Origin: an uncultured Gammaproteobacteria bacterium
GTDB lineage: Bacteria; Pseudomonadota; Gammaproteobacteria; CAIUAS01
Length of the DNA stretch: 9,056 nucleotides
Assembly (NCBI GenBank): GCA_903897205.1
Contig: CAIUAS010000212.1
Span: 1 to 9,056 of the forward strand
Direction of reading: 5' to 3'
Shown here one piece after another: positions 1 to 6,414 of the stretch. Position 1 is the first letter of the stretch; every line of letters begins with the position of its first letter. The notes under the pieces were generated by a model, which saw only the letters and a program-made list of their open reading frames with translations, searched no databases and had not been told where the DNA came from. Made by a program: the position numbers and the translations under genes.

Positions 1-2
1 AG

Positions 3-179
3 GAAGAGTTTACCAAAGCGCAAGCCAATAGGCTAACCGGCAGAAACCTTGTTGATTGCATTGCTAATTCATCCCATTTTTCAAATATAATTCCTGGCTC
101 CTTGTATTGGAAGAGGCTATCCTGGGTTGAAAATATCGGCTTTGTTGAGAATTTGCATTACCACCATAAACTCAAATAA
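3..179 (+). CDS. Possible C-terminal tail of an unknown protein, cut by the window edge
   Basis: This frame is open from the left edge and ends with TAA at 177-179, giving 58 residues. I do not recognise the family. The tail is rich in aromatic residues, with LYWKRL near residues 34-39 and a His-rich end (LHYHHKLK). No membrane segment or motif is visible. The opposite strand is also open here (157 down to 1), so coding on the + strand is not proven. The 18-bp direct repeat at 101-118 falls inside it, so it could equally be part of a repeat or a decayed gene. The next gene starts 106 bases later behind its own promoter, so the two need not be linked. Confidence 0.35.
   Translation, partial: EEFTKAQANRLTGRNLVDCIANSSHFSNIIPGSLYWKRLSWVENIGFVENLHYHHKLK
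101..118 (+). repeat. 18-bp direct repeat, left copy
   Basis: CTTGTATTGGAAGAGGCT occurs here and again, exactly and in the same orientation, at 1694-1711. The bases on either side of the two copies do not match. An exact 18-mer repeat is not expected by chance in 9 kb. The two copies flank the MFS transporter gene. Confidence 0.8.
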
Positions 180-226
180 TCGCCAATTATTGTAATATAA
201 TTAACAATGGGTTTTTTTATAGCTTA

Positions 227-255
227 TTGTCTATCATTTTATCAAGGGCTATACT
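227..255 (+). promoter_or_regulatory. Sigma70-like promoter of the MFS transporter gene
   Basis: A -35-like TTGTCT (227-232) and a -10-like TATACT (250-255) are separated by exactly 17 bases. Transcription would start near 262, leaving a leader of about 24 bases before the ATG at 286. No strong Shine-Dalgarno is seen in that leader, only the weak AAGAAA. The promoter is predicted from sequence alone. Confidence 0.55.
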
Positions 256-285
256 CGGACAAAATTTATTTAAGAAAACTATTCC

Positions 286-1470
286 ATGCAAACCCGCTAC
301 AAATTAAATACTTTCACGCTTCTATTGATGATTTCTTTTGCTTCTGCCAATGCCGTCCTTTACAGCCCCGCGCTTCCCAGCATTGCGCGCTATTTTGAAG
401 TCAGCAGTAACACAACCCAACTGACCATGACCTGGTTTTTAATTGGCTATACCCTAGGGCAATTAATTTATGGGCCGCTCGCCAATCGCTTTGGCAGAAA
501 ACCTGCTTTATACGCTGGTATTTTTTTACAGATCATTAGCAGCCTGATTTGTGTTTTAGCAGGTACCCTGCATGAATTTTCCATTTTAGTTATCGGACGT
601 TTTTTGTCCGCATTAGGTTCCGGCGTTGGGCTCAAAATGGCATTTACCTTAATCAATGAATGCTATGGGCCTAAAATCGCCAATCAAAAAACAGCCTATA
701 TCATGCTAGCATTTGGCGTTATGCCAGGATTAAGCATCGCTATCGGCGGATTTTTTACAACGCATTTTGGCTGGACAAGCTGCTTTTATGCAAGCGCAAT
801 CTACGGCGCCATTTTATTATTATTAACAACCCGACTGCCTGAAACTAAAAAAGTTTTAGATTTGGACGCTCTCAAATTAAATCATTTAATTCCCGAATAC
901 TGTTTGCAATTTAAAAACCCAACCCTCATTACCAGCGGATTTTTAATGGGCTTGTGCACCTGCTTTGTTTATATATTTTCGACTATCGGGCCTTTTATTG
1001 CCATTAACTTATTTGGCATTAACAGCTCACAATATGGCATCGCCAATCTTTTACCCCCGCTTGGCTTGATCTTCGGTTGCCTGTGCGCCGCTTATCTAGC
1101 TAAAAAATATGCGTCAGACTTTATCATTCGCTTAGGAATTATCATTATCTGTGCAGGCAGCTTATTAATGCTCACAACCATCATACTGCATTTACCTGTG
1201 ATCACAGGATTATTCCTTCCACTAATCATTGTATATTTTGGCTTATCGCTCATTCAACCCAATGCATCCATACTAGCGATGAATAGCGTCACAGACAAAG
1301 CCCATGGTTCGGCCGTAATGAGTTTTATTAATATGGGCACAGCCACGATCGTAGTATTAAATTTGAATTTATTTTCTATTAGCAAATTACTTTTACCCAC
1401 GATTTATTTAATCACTTGCTTGATTCTTATTGCAGCTTATAAACGAATCGCGCTGCGAAGTATTTTCTAA
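286..1470 (+). CDS. Bcr/CflA-type MFS drug efflux transporter
   Basis: This encodes a 394-residue inner-membrane protein of the major facilitator superfamily, DHA1 group, where drug/H+ antiporters such as Bcr and CflA belong. The length is normal for that family and hydrophobic segments run throughout, consistent with 12 helices. Visible signatures are motif A in the loop between helices 2 and 3 (GPLANRFGRKP, residues 63-73), the motif B arginine in RFLSALGSG (105-113), and the helix 5 motif C region with IGGFF followed by HFGW (about 147-163). Family knowledge points to proton-driven export of small molecules. The actual substrate cannot be read from the sequence. The gene appears to stand alone, with a promoter at 227-255. 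Its 3' end runs into an opposing gene remnant. An earlier ORF start at 207 lies in another frame and is not credible. Confidence 0.9.
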   Translation: MQTRYKLNTFTLLLMISFASANAVLYSPALPSIARYFEVSSNTTQLTMTWFLIGYTLGQLIYGPLANRFGRKPALYAGIFLQIISSLICVLAGTLHEFSILVIGRFLSALGSGVGLKMAFTLINECYGPKIANQKTAYIMLAFGVMPGLSIAIGGFFTTHFGWTSCFYASAIYGAILLLLTTRLPETKKVLDLDALKLNHLIPEYCLQFKNPTLITSGFLMGLCTCFVYIFSTIGPFIAINLFGINSSQYGIANLLPPLGLIFGCLCAAYLAKKYASDFIIRLGIIIICAGSLLMLTTIILHLPVITGLFLPLIIVYFGLSLIQPNASILAMNSVTDKAHGSAVMSFINMGTATIVVLNLNLFSISKLLLPTIYLITCLILIAAYKRIALRSIF

Positions 1471-1653
1471 TCCAAAAATGATTTCCATTTGGGTCACTTC
1501 ATCTTCAGGTAATAATAAAATATCTTCTAGAGATAATCGCGCACCATACCCTTGTCCCGTTTCGCTTCAGCATGCCTGGGGTTCCGCGCCCACCAGGAAT
1601 TGTTCAATTTCCTTAAGTTCAGTCAGCCTTGTGTCGTTCATGTAGGTATTCAT
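1408..1653 (-). pseudogene. Decayed fragment; start resembles an integrase/transposase N-terminus
   Basis: Read on the minus strand from the ATG at 1653, 28 codons (MNTYMNDTRLTELKEIEQFL, then VGAEPQAC) are followed by an in-frame TGA (1567-1569). The same frame then stays open for 52 more codons, including LEDILLLPEDEVTQMEIIFG, to a TAA at 1408-1410. The first part resembles the opening of DDE-type integrases/transposases that begin with a short RLT.L..I..FL segment before a helix-turn-helix. This is my recollection of the family, not a search result. The HTH and catalytic domains are absent. The second part is unrecognised and overlaps the end of the transporter gene by 63 bases, so it may be fortuitous or come from a different gene. 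I infer the relic of an insertion or of a chromosomal gene that has been deleted. Confidence 0.45.
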
Positions 1654-1669
1654 TTCCCCAGCATGAACG
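1635..1669. repeat. Inverted repeat with 8-bp arms
   Basis: CGTTCATG (1635-1642) and CATGAACG (1662-1669) form perfect 8-bp arms around a 19-base loop. The structure covers the start codon of the transposase-like remnant (ATG at 1653 on the minus strand). It could be an operator-like or translation-controlling hairpin of the lost element, or a leftover from its end. Confidence 0.45.
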
Positions 1670-1693
1670 GTTTTTACTCATTTTCAGACGCAT

Positions 1694-1711
1694 CTTGTAT
1701 TGGAAGAGGCT
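1694..1711 (+). repeat. 18-bp direct repeat, right copy
   Basis: This is the exact second copy of the 18-mer at 101-118. It ends five bases before the predicted -35 box of parC. On the minus strand it lies 41 bases upstream of the ATG of the transposase-like remnant, so it may belong to the upstream part of a former mobile element. Confidence 0.8.
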
Positions 1712-1716
1712 GCCAT

Positions 1717-1745
1717 TTGCATTTTAAATACCCCCAACCTATACT
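1717..1745 (+). promoter_or_regulatory. Sigma70-like promoter of parC
   Basis: TTGCAT (1717-1722) and TATACT (1740-1745) are spaced by 17 bases, predicting a start near 1752 and a leader of about 57 bases. No clear Shine-Dalgarno precedes the parC ATG, only AAGAAA about eight bases upstream. Together with the remnant at 1408-1653 and the repeat at 1694-1711, this accounts for the gap between the transporter and parC. Confidence 0.5.
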
Positions 1746-1808
1746 ACCCCCCACTTTTAAATAAGCATGTAAATAGCAGTTTTATTATCTCTACATTAAG
1801 AAAATCCA

Positions 1809-4052
1809 ATGGCAAAAGCATTTACTCAAGAAACAGCAGAGCAACAACCTTTACGTGCTTTTACTGAAAAAGCGTATCTGGATTATTCCATGTACGTTAT
1901 TTTAGATCGCGCCCTTCCACACATTAGCGATGGTTTAAAACCGGTGCAACGGCGTATCATTTATGCCATGTCGGAATTAGGCTTAAGCGCGCTTGCGAAA
2001 TATAAAAAATCGGCGCGTACGGTTGGTGACGTATTAGGTAAGTTTCACCCTCACGGTGATTCAGCTTGCTATGAGGCCATGGTATTAATGGCACAACCCT
2101 TTTCTTATCGCTATCCTTTTATCGATGGCCAAGGCAATTGGGGCTCACCTGATGATCCGAAATCATTTGCTGCGATGCGTTACACTGAAGCGCGTTTATC
2201 GCCTTATGCTGAATTATTATTAAGTGAATTAGAGCAAGGCACCGTTGATTGGACCCCGAATTTTGATGGCACTTTAGATGAACCCTCCTTATTACCAGCG
2301 CGCGTGCCTAATGTTTTATTAAACGGCTCAACCGGTATTGCAGTGGGCATGGCAACCGATATCCCGCCCCATAATTTACGTGAGGTGGTTAACGCTTGTA
2401 TTCATATTCTTGATAATCCTAAAGCAAGCTTAGAAGATATTGCTCAATATGTGCTAGCGCCTGATTTTCCAACCCCCGCCGAAATTATCACCCCAAAACA
2501 AGAAATTATGACGATGTATCGCCAGGGAACTGGGAGCTTGCGAATGCGCGCCATTTACGTTGGAGAGGACGATAACATTATCATTACTGCGCTGCCCCAT
2601 CAGGTTTCCGGCGCAAAAATCATGGAACAAATTGCTGCACAAATGCGCGATAAAAAATTACCTATGGTGGCTGATTTACGTGATGAATCTGATCATGAAA
2701 ACCCGACTCGTTTGGTCATCGAACCGCGCTCTAATCGCATTGACGTCGACGCATTAATGACGCATTTATTTGCAACTACCGATTTGGAACGCAGTTATCG
2801 TATCAACTTAAATATGGTTGGCCTTGACGGCAGACCCAGAGTAAAAGGTTTACTGGAAATTTTAACCGAATGGTTACAATTTCGCACTGAAACAGTAAGA
2901 CGTCGCTTGCAATATCGTTTAGATAAAGTGATTGCGCGCTTACATATTCTCGATGGTTTATTGATAGCCTTCTTAAATATTGATGAAGTGATTCATATTA
3001 TTCGTACGGAAGAACAACCAAAATCCGTTTTAATGCAACGATTTGCGTTGACCGATACGCAAGCGGAAGCGATTCTCGAATTAAAGTTACGTCATTTAGC
3101 TAAACTAGAAGAGATAAAAATTCGCGGCGAACAAGCTGAATTAGCTAAAGAGCGGGATAATTTAGAAAAAATCTTAGGCTCTGCGACTCGGTTAAAAGCG
3201 TTGGTTCGTAGTGAATTAGTGGCCGATGCACAAAAATACGGTGATAAACGACGTTCTCCTTTAGTAGAGCGCGCGGCCGCGCAAGCGATGCAAATGACTG
3301 AAGTATTACCAACCGAATCCGTTACGGTGGTGCTTTCAACCATGGGTTGGGTACGCGCTGCAAAAGGGCATGAAATAGATCCCACGACCTTAAGTTATAA
3401 AGCGGGCGATAGTTTTAAAATGGCTGCGTTAGGCAAAAGTAATCAATTAGTGACTTTTCTTGATTCAACCGGCCGAACTTATTCCTTACCTACCCATACT
3501 TTACCCTCGGCACGTGGGCAAGGTGAGCCTTTAACGGGTAAATTGAACCCTCCATCAGGTGCAACCTTCGAAGGGATATTTATTGGTGACCCTGAGCAGT
3601 TATGGTTATTAGCGTCCGATGCGGGTTATGGTTTTATTGTTAAGTTAGAAGAATTATTGAGTAAGAATCGCGGTGGTAAAATTGTTTTAAAATTGCCTGA
3701 AAATAGCCGTGTATTAACCCCTTGTGTTGTTAAAAATAGTGAAAAAGATTTAATTGCCGCGGTAAGTAATACGGGTAAATTATTAGTATTTTCTATCAAA
3801 GAATTACCGATGCTACCGCGTGGTAAAGGCAATAAAATCATGCAAATACCGCCTGCTAAATTAGCTACGCGTGAAGAATTTGTTGTGGACATTGCGGTAC
3901 TCACTCCAAATGAAAATCTTATTTTATATACCGGCAAACGCAGCTTTACCTTAAAACCTGGGGATTTAAAACATTACAAAGGCAATCGTGGCTTGCGCGG
4001 CAATGTGTTACCACGTGGCTTTCAGAAAGTGGATAAAATTGCTGCCGGATAA
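1809..4052 (+). CDS. parC: DNA topoisomerase IV subunit A (ParC)
   Basis: ParC pairs with ParE as a C2E2 type IIA topoisomerase that uses ATP to pass one DNA duplex through another, unlinking daughter chromosomes. The 747 residues match the usual gammaproteobacterial length (E. coli 752). The N-terminal breakage-reunion domain carries the catalytic tyrosine in AAMRYTEARL (Tyr125). The quinolone-determining region VGDVLGKFHPHGDSACYEAM (72-91) has Ser85 and Glu89, equivalent to E. coli Ser80 and Glu84, so the common resistance substitutions are absent. A coiled-coil stretch lies around 355-450. From about 500 to the end is the beta-pinwheel DNA-binding domain, with RGG/RGKG-type turns (RGGKIVLKLP, LPRGKGNKIM). 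No canonical GyrA box is present, which favours ParC over GyrA. parE is not in the window. Confidence 0.97.
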   Translation: MAKAFTQETAEQQPLRAFTEKAYLDYSMYVILDRALPHISDGLKPVQRRIIYAMSELGLSALAKYKKSARTVGDVLGKFHPHGDSACYEAMVLMAQPFSYRYPFIDGQGNWGSPDDPKSFAAMRYTEARLSPYAELLLSELEQGTVDWTPNFDGTLDEPSLLPARVPNVLLNGSTGIAVGMATDIPPHNLREVVNACIHILDNPKASLEDIAQYVLAPDFPTPAEIITPKQEIMTMYRQGTGSLRMRAIYVGEDDNIIITALPHQVSGAKIMEQIAAQMRDKKLPMVADLRDESDHENPTRLVIEPRSNRIDVDALMTHLFATTDLERSYRINLNMVGLDGRPRVKGLLEILTEWLQFRTETVRRRLQYRLDKVIARLHILDGLLIAFLNIDEVIHIIRTEEQPKSVLMQRFALTDTQAEAILELKLRHLAKLEEIKIRGEQAELAKERDNLEKILGSATRLKALVRSELVADAQKYGDKRRSPLVERAAAQAMQMTEVLPTESVTVVLSTMGWVRAAKGHEIDPTTLSYKAGDSFKMAALGKSNQLVTFLDSTGRTYSLPTHTLPSARGQGEPLTGKLNPPSGATFEGIFIGDPEQLWLLASDAGYGFIVKLEELLSKNRGGKIVLKLPENSRVLTPCVVKNSEKDLIAAVSNTGKLLVFSIKELPMLPRGKGNKIMQIPPAKLATREEFVVDIAVLTPNENLILYTGKRSFTLKPGDLKHYKGNRGLRGNVLPRGFQKVDKIAAG

Positions 4053-4083
4053 AAAATTAATCCAGGCTTAGTTCCTGGTTAAT
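4051..4083 (-). terminator. Rho-independent terminator reading on the minus strand
   Basis: CCTGGTTAAT (4074-4083) pairs with ATTAATCCAGG (4056-4066), giving a 10-bp stem with one bulged base and a 7-base loop. On the minus strand the stem runs directly into six T (complement of 4051-4056). On the + strand no U-run follows, only ATATAG, so it suits a minus-strand transcript best. It may still help end parC, whose stop codon is at 4050-4052. Confidence 0.6.
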
Positions 4084-4122
4084 ATAGAATTCGAGTTGAC
4101 CGAGCTTGAGTGCGACTTCCAT
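4057..4122 (-). CDS. Possible 21-residue micro-ORF, or tail of a lost gene, ending in a terminator
   Basis: The minus strand has an ATG at 4122 opening a 21-codon ORF that begins MEVALKLGQL and ends with TAA inside the terminator hairpin (4051-4083). An AGGA at 4137-4134 lies 11 bases before the ATG, and a perfect TATAAT lies at 4160-4155. The frame is open a little further upstream to a stop near 4150. The peptide reads like a natural amphipathic helix, not noise. I do not recognise it. It may be a real microprotein or small RNA, or the surviving C-terminus of a gene that once converged on parC and kept its terminator. Confidence 0.3.
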   Translation of the reverse strand: MEVALKLGQLEFYINQELSLD

Positions 4123-4154
4123 TACTAATTGGGTCCTATTTTTTCCTTATCTGA

Positions 4155-4160
4155 ATTATA
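4155..4160 (-). promoter_or_regulatory. Perfect -10-like box upstream of the micro-ORF
   Basis: TATAAT reads on the minus strand, preceded by GGC, so there is no extended -10. No good -35 is found at 16-18 bases upstream. A start near 4148 would give a transcript of roughly 100 nucleotides ending at the terminator behind parC. In an AT-rich genome this hexamer alone is weak evidence. Confidence 0.3.
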
Positions 4161-4224
4161 GCCTATTGGTTAATCTTATCCCTTATAGGAAAATACACCT
4201 TTCTTTAATCACGGACCGCATACT

Positions 4225-5148
4225 ATGCCCCCTATAGCTTATACTAACCGCATCAGCGCCCATCCTAAGAATTTTTGCTTGTCTTTGTTAGCCATTATCA
4301 TGCTTTATGCCAGCATAATAAGCTTTACCGGACAGATTTTTTCTTATATTGATATAATAATATTATCACACACACCGAACATAAGTTATGAAGCCCCTAC
4401 TGAGTTCATTCGTTGGAATACAGCTGTTTTAGCTATTGCCTTTCCTGCTTATTTGATTTTATTTACAATTATTCAGCGCGAATGTCGGCAATTCCCTGAA
4501 AAAAAAGAACTGTCCATTAGAAAATGGGCGAATTATTTAGCTGTTTTTGTGGCGAGTATTGTAATTTTGTGCGACGCCATAAGCTTAGTTTATTGTTTTT
4601 TAAATGGCGATCTCAATTCGCAATTTTTATTAAAAGTGCTGGTGCTCTTTCTTATTTTCACCTGGCTGCTTTATTTTTTCATCCGTGAATTAAGATTTGG
4701 CTGGCGCACATGGCAATTGAGGATAATAGGTTTATTCCTATCATTCATTGCCATTGTAAGCATCGGTTATGGTTTTACTATCGTTGGCTCACCTTTTAAC
4801 GCGCGCTTACTTCGTATGGATCAAAACCGAATCTATGCTCTGGAGGATCTTGAGTCACGGATCATTTTATATTGGAAGGATAATAAGAAACTGCCGGTTT
4901 CATTAGATGCTTTAACCAATAGTGCTACCGGTTTCAAAGCACCGCGCGATCCTCAAACAGGCAATGCTTATGAATATCATGTATTGACCAAGGTATCTTT
5001 TGAACTCTGCGCGACTTTCAATCTGGCTGCTAATAATAAACTTGCCATGGTTGATTTTGCGAGTAGCAATCCGCAAACGCCCTGGAATTGGCAACATGGA
5101 AAAGGTCGCTATTGCTTTCACAGAGCGGTTACTGATCGCACAATATAA
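4225..5148 (+). CDS. Multi-pass membrane protein with C-terminal soluble domain, DUF5671-like
   Basis: This encodes 307 residues. Hydrophobic segments lie near residues 18-44, 65-85, 102-127, 134-153 and 165-187, and the rest (about 190-307) is soluble. The soluble part opens with a helix (DQNRIYALEDLESRIILYW) and contains LPVSLDAL, the turn DPQTGNAYEY (242-251), the block SFELCATFN (258-266) and an ending with WNWQHGKGRYCFHR (287-300). From memory, this combination matches proteins annotated with the DUF5671 membrane domain, best known from Patescibacteria and scattered elsewhere. The helix-then-DP.G.PYEY layout also recalls the ends of type IV pilin-like proteins. Its function is unknown, and I assign none. 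Cys262 and Cys297 could form a disulfide. The ATG at 4225 has only a weak GGA 12 bases upstream, and no convincing promoter was found. It ends before the hairpin at 5190. Confidence 0.8.
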   Translation: MPPIAYTNRISAHPKNFCLSLLAIIMLYASIISFTGQIFSYIDIIILSHTPNISYEAPTEFIRWNTAVLAIAFPAYLILFTIIQRECRQFPEKKELSIRKWANYLAVFVASIVILCDAISLVYCFLNGDLNSQFLLKVLVLFLIFTWLLYFFIRELRFGWRTWQLRIIGLFLSFIAIVSIGYGFTIVGSPFNARLLRMDQNRIYALEDLESRIILYWKDNKKLPVSLDALTNSATGFKAPRDPQTGNAYEYHVLTKVSFELCATFNLAANNKLAMVDFASSNPQTPWNWQHGKGRYCFHRAVTDRTI

Positions 5149-5189
5149 AATTATTGACCGGAAATCGATAGAATTGAGCGCGAACAAAA

Positions 5190-5234
5190 TGCCCCGGGTG
5201 CGTATTCCGGGGCAAAAAGTAGCCCTGCTTTTTT
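5190..5234. terminator. Strong GC hairpin between convergent genes, probably a two-way terminator
   Basis: TGCCCCGG (5190-5197) and CCGGGGCA (5207-5214) form a perfect 8-bp stem with a 9-base loop. On the minus strand it is followed by TTTTG. On the + strand the stem is followed by AAAAAGTAG and CTGCTTTTTT (5214-5234), which can fold into a second short A/U-rich hairpin ending in six T. It lies 41 bases behind the + strand membrane-protein gene and about 85 bases beyond the end of the minus-strand methyltransferase. The remaining bases to 5319 show nothing else. Confidence 0.65.
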
Positions 5235-5319
5235 CCTGAAGATTTCCAGGCTAAAAATGCGTACTTTTTACTAATTCGGCGGGTTACACCAACAATCTAT
5301 TGGCAGTGCTTGCCTTAAA

Positions 5320-6114
5320 TCACCTGGACAACTTCCCATAATACAATTTCGTATCATATAAAAAATCGACCTTTCCATTTTGCGCATACCGATCAAAAAT
5401 TTTTCTTAATTCACTCAACATGTATTCATAACCCGGCTCACCGGTCCTTAAACTATAAGAAGTTGATAACAATCTTCCCTGCAAACCTTCCCAATCAAAT
5501 TGCTGGCTATTTTTAAAAGACTGCATTTTCATTGCAAATGGCGCGAAAAATTTTTCTTCCAAAACAGTTTTATCAAATTTGCTCGCGCGTGATTCCGCGT
5601 AATCTGTGCCATATTTAAGAATTAAATTTTCATATTCATGCAACAGGCTGGAACATTCAGTATTTCTAACGTTCCACACTAATAATACCCATCCCCTCGC
5701 TTTCAAGATGCGCTTAAATTCAATTTTTGTTTTGTCTGCATCAAACCAATGAAAAGCAGTTCCAGCAGTTATGATGTCAACGCTATGGCTGCTTAATGAG
5801 GTTGCTTCTGCCGTACCGCTAATGCTATGGAAATGAGCATAACTTTTTAAATATGCTTCTGCCGCTGTGCGCATGGCATGATTAGGTTCAACGCCATACA
5901 CAGTATTGCCATGATCTAGCAATAATTTCGATAAAATACCGGTCCCTGAACCCACGTCAGCAATTATGCTGGCTTTTGTTAAACCGCATTCATCAATAAG
6001 TACTTCAACCACTTCTTTGGGATAAGAGGGTCGGTATTTAATATAATTTTGCACGGTTTGACTAAAACGTTCCGTTGGTATTTCAGGCTTTTTATGCATG
6101 GTTGTTTTTATCAT
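5320..6114 (-). CDS. Class I SAM-dependent methyltransferase
   Basis: This 264-residue cytoplasmic protein has a Rossmann-type methyltransferase fold of the Methyltransf_11/UbiE-like group. It opens with RFSQTVQNYIKYRPSYP (16-32), typical of this broad subfamily. Motif I is ADVGSGTGILS (52-62). The acidic residue closing strand 2, which binds the SAM ribose, is in VYGVEPN (72-78). Motif II is VDIITAGTAFHWF (112-124), followed by LKARGWVLLVWN (138-148). The acceptor substrate cannot be told from sequence, as this group is often annotated generically. AAGGAG lies 12 bases before the ATG at 6114. A second ATG five codons in (MHKKPE) is the alternative start. It is the last gene of the minus-strand run, 37 bases behind the small ORF at 6152-6301. 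Confidence 0.9.
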   Translation of the reverse strand: MIKTTMHKKPEIPTERFSQTVQNYIKYRPSYPKEVVEVLIDECGLTKASIIADVGSGTGILSKLLLDHGNTVYGVEPNHAMRTAAEAYLKSYAHFHSISGTAEATSLSSHSVDIITAGTAFHWFDADKTKIEFKRILKARGWVLLVWNVRNTECSSLLHEYENLILKYGTDYAESRASKFDKTVLEEKFFAPFAMKMQSFKNSQQFDWEGLQGRLLSTSYSLRTGEPGYEYMLSELRKIFDRYAQNGKVDFLYDTKLYYGKLSR

Positions 6115-6151
6115 GGAAACTATTAACTCCTTCGCTATGCGACTGAGTTTT

Positions 6152-6301
6152 TTATATTTTATTGGTGTATAAAGCCTGGTTATTCATGTGTTTTTCATTG
6201 GATTGAGAAACGCTCACTTCCCATGCTGTTTTGGTTAGTTGCATTTGCACATTGCAGACTGCATATACTGAGTCAGATTGTAGGTTTAAATTCATATTCA
6301 T
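6152..6301 (-). CDS. Small hypothetical ORF, 49 codons, overlapping the preceding small ORF
   Basis: The ATG at 6301 sits inside the palindrome ATTCATGAAT (6296-6305) and opens a 49-residue ORF ending TAA at 6152-6154. It starts within the end of the ORF at 6273-6383, overlapping it by 29 bases in another frame, an arrangement typical of translational coupling. A GAAGAG about 10 bases upstream could serve as ribosome binding site. The composition is protein-like (residues 20-32: MQLTKTAWEVSVS) with no membrane segment and one Cys. I do not recognise it. With its neighbour it could also be one gene of about 75 codons broken by a frameshift. Confidence 0.4.
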   Translation of the reverse strand: MNMNLNLQSDSVYAVCNVQMQLTKTAWEVSVSQSNEKHMNNQALYTNKI

Positions 6302-6383
6302 GAATAAGTATCTCTTCTATAATTCCTGCTATTTTCAAGCTCTCGTCTTGATTATTTTTAATTTGGCGAATTTCAAGCATCAT
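6273..6383 (-). CDS. Small hypothetical ORF, 36 codons, with a strong ribosome binding site
   Basis: The ATG at 6383 is preceded by a near-ideal AGGAG five bases away, the best Shine-Dalgarno in the window. The 36-residue product begins MMLEIRQIKNNQDESLKIAG and is charged and probably helical (IIEEILIHEYEF follows), with no membrane segment. It starts 31 bases after the acid phosphatase stop, in the same direction, so it is probably co-transcribed. A TATAAT at about 6401-6396 could instead be the -10 of a separate start, but no matching -35 is seen. The family is unknown. The two small ORFs fill the 300-base gap between the phosphatase and the methyltransferase. Confidence 0.5.
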   Translation of the reverse strand: MMLEIRQIKNNQDESLKIAGIIEEILIHEYEFKPTI

Positions 6384-6414
6384 TTTTTCTCCTAGCATTT
6401 ATTATAAATTAATA

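Noticed and set aside
183..218. Terminator-like ATTGT/ACAAT stem followed by a T-run ahead of the transporter
   Set aside because: The stem is only five bases and all but one pair are A-T, with a long loop, so a stable hairpin is unlikely.
1430..1764. Two overlapping + strand ORFs of about 70 codons between the transporter and parC
   Set aside because: Their translations are rich in Ser, Cys, Phe and Pro with no family resemblance. The opposite strand gives the more protein-like reading, and both are best explained as shadows of the remnant and repeat.
3092..3937. Minus-strand ORFs of about 100 codons inside parC
   Set aside because: They lie wholly within a highly conserved gene and have shadow-type composition with no ribosome binding site.
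4166..4194. Promoter for the membrane protein at 4225 (TTGGTT, 17 bases, GAAAAT)
   Set aside because: Only three of six -35 and four of six -10 positions match, which is too weak in AT-rich sequence.
6131..6141. Palindrome TCGCTATGCGA beside the methyltransferase ribosome binding site
   Set aside because: A four-base stem with a three-base loop is short enough to be chance, and nothing else supports a regulatory role.
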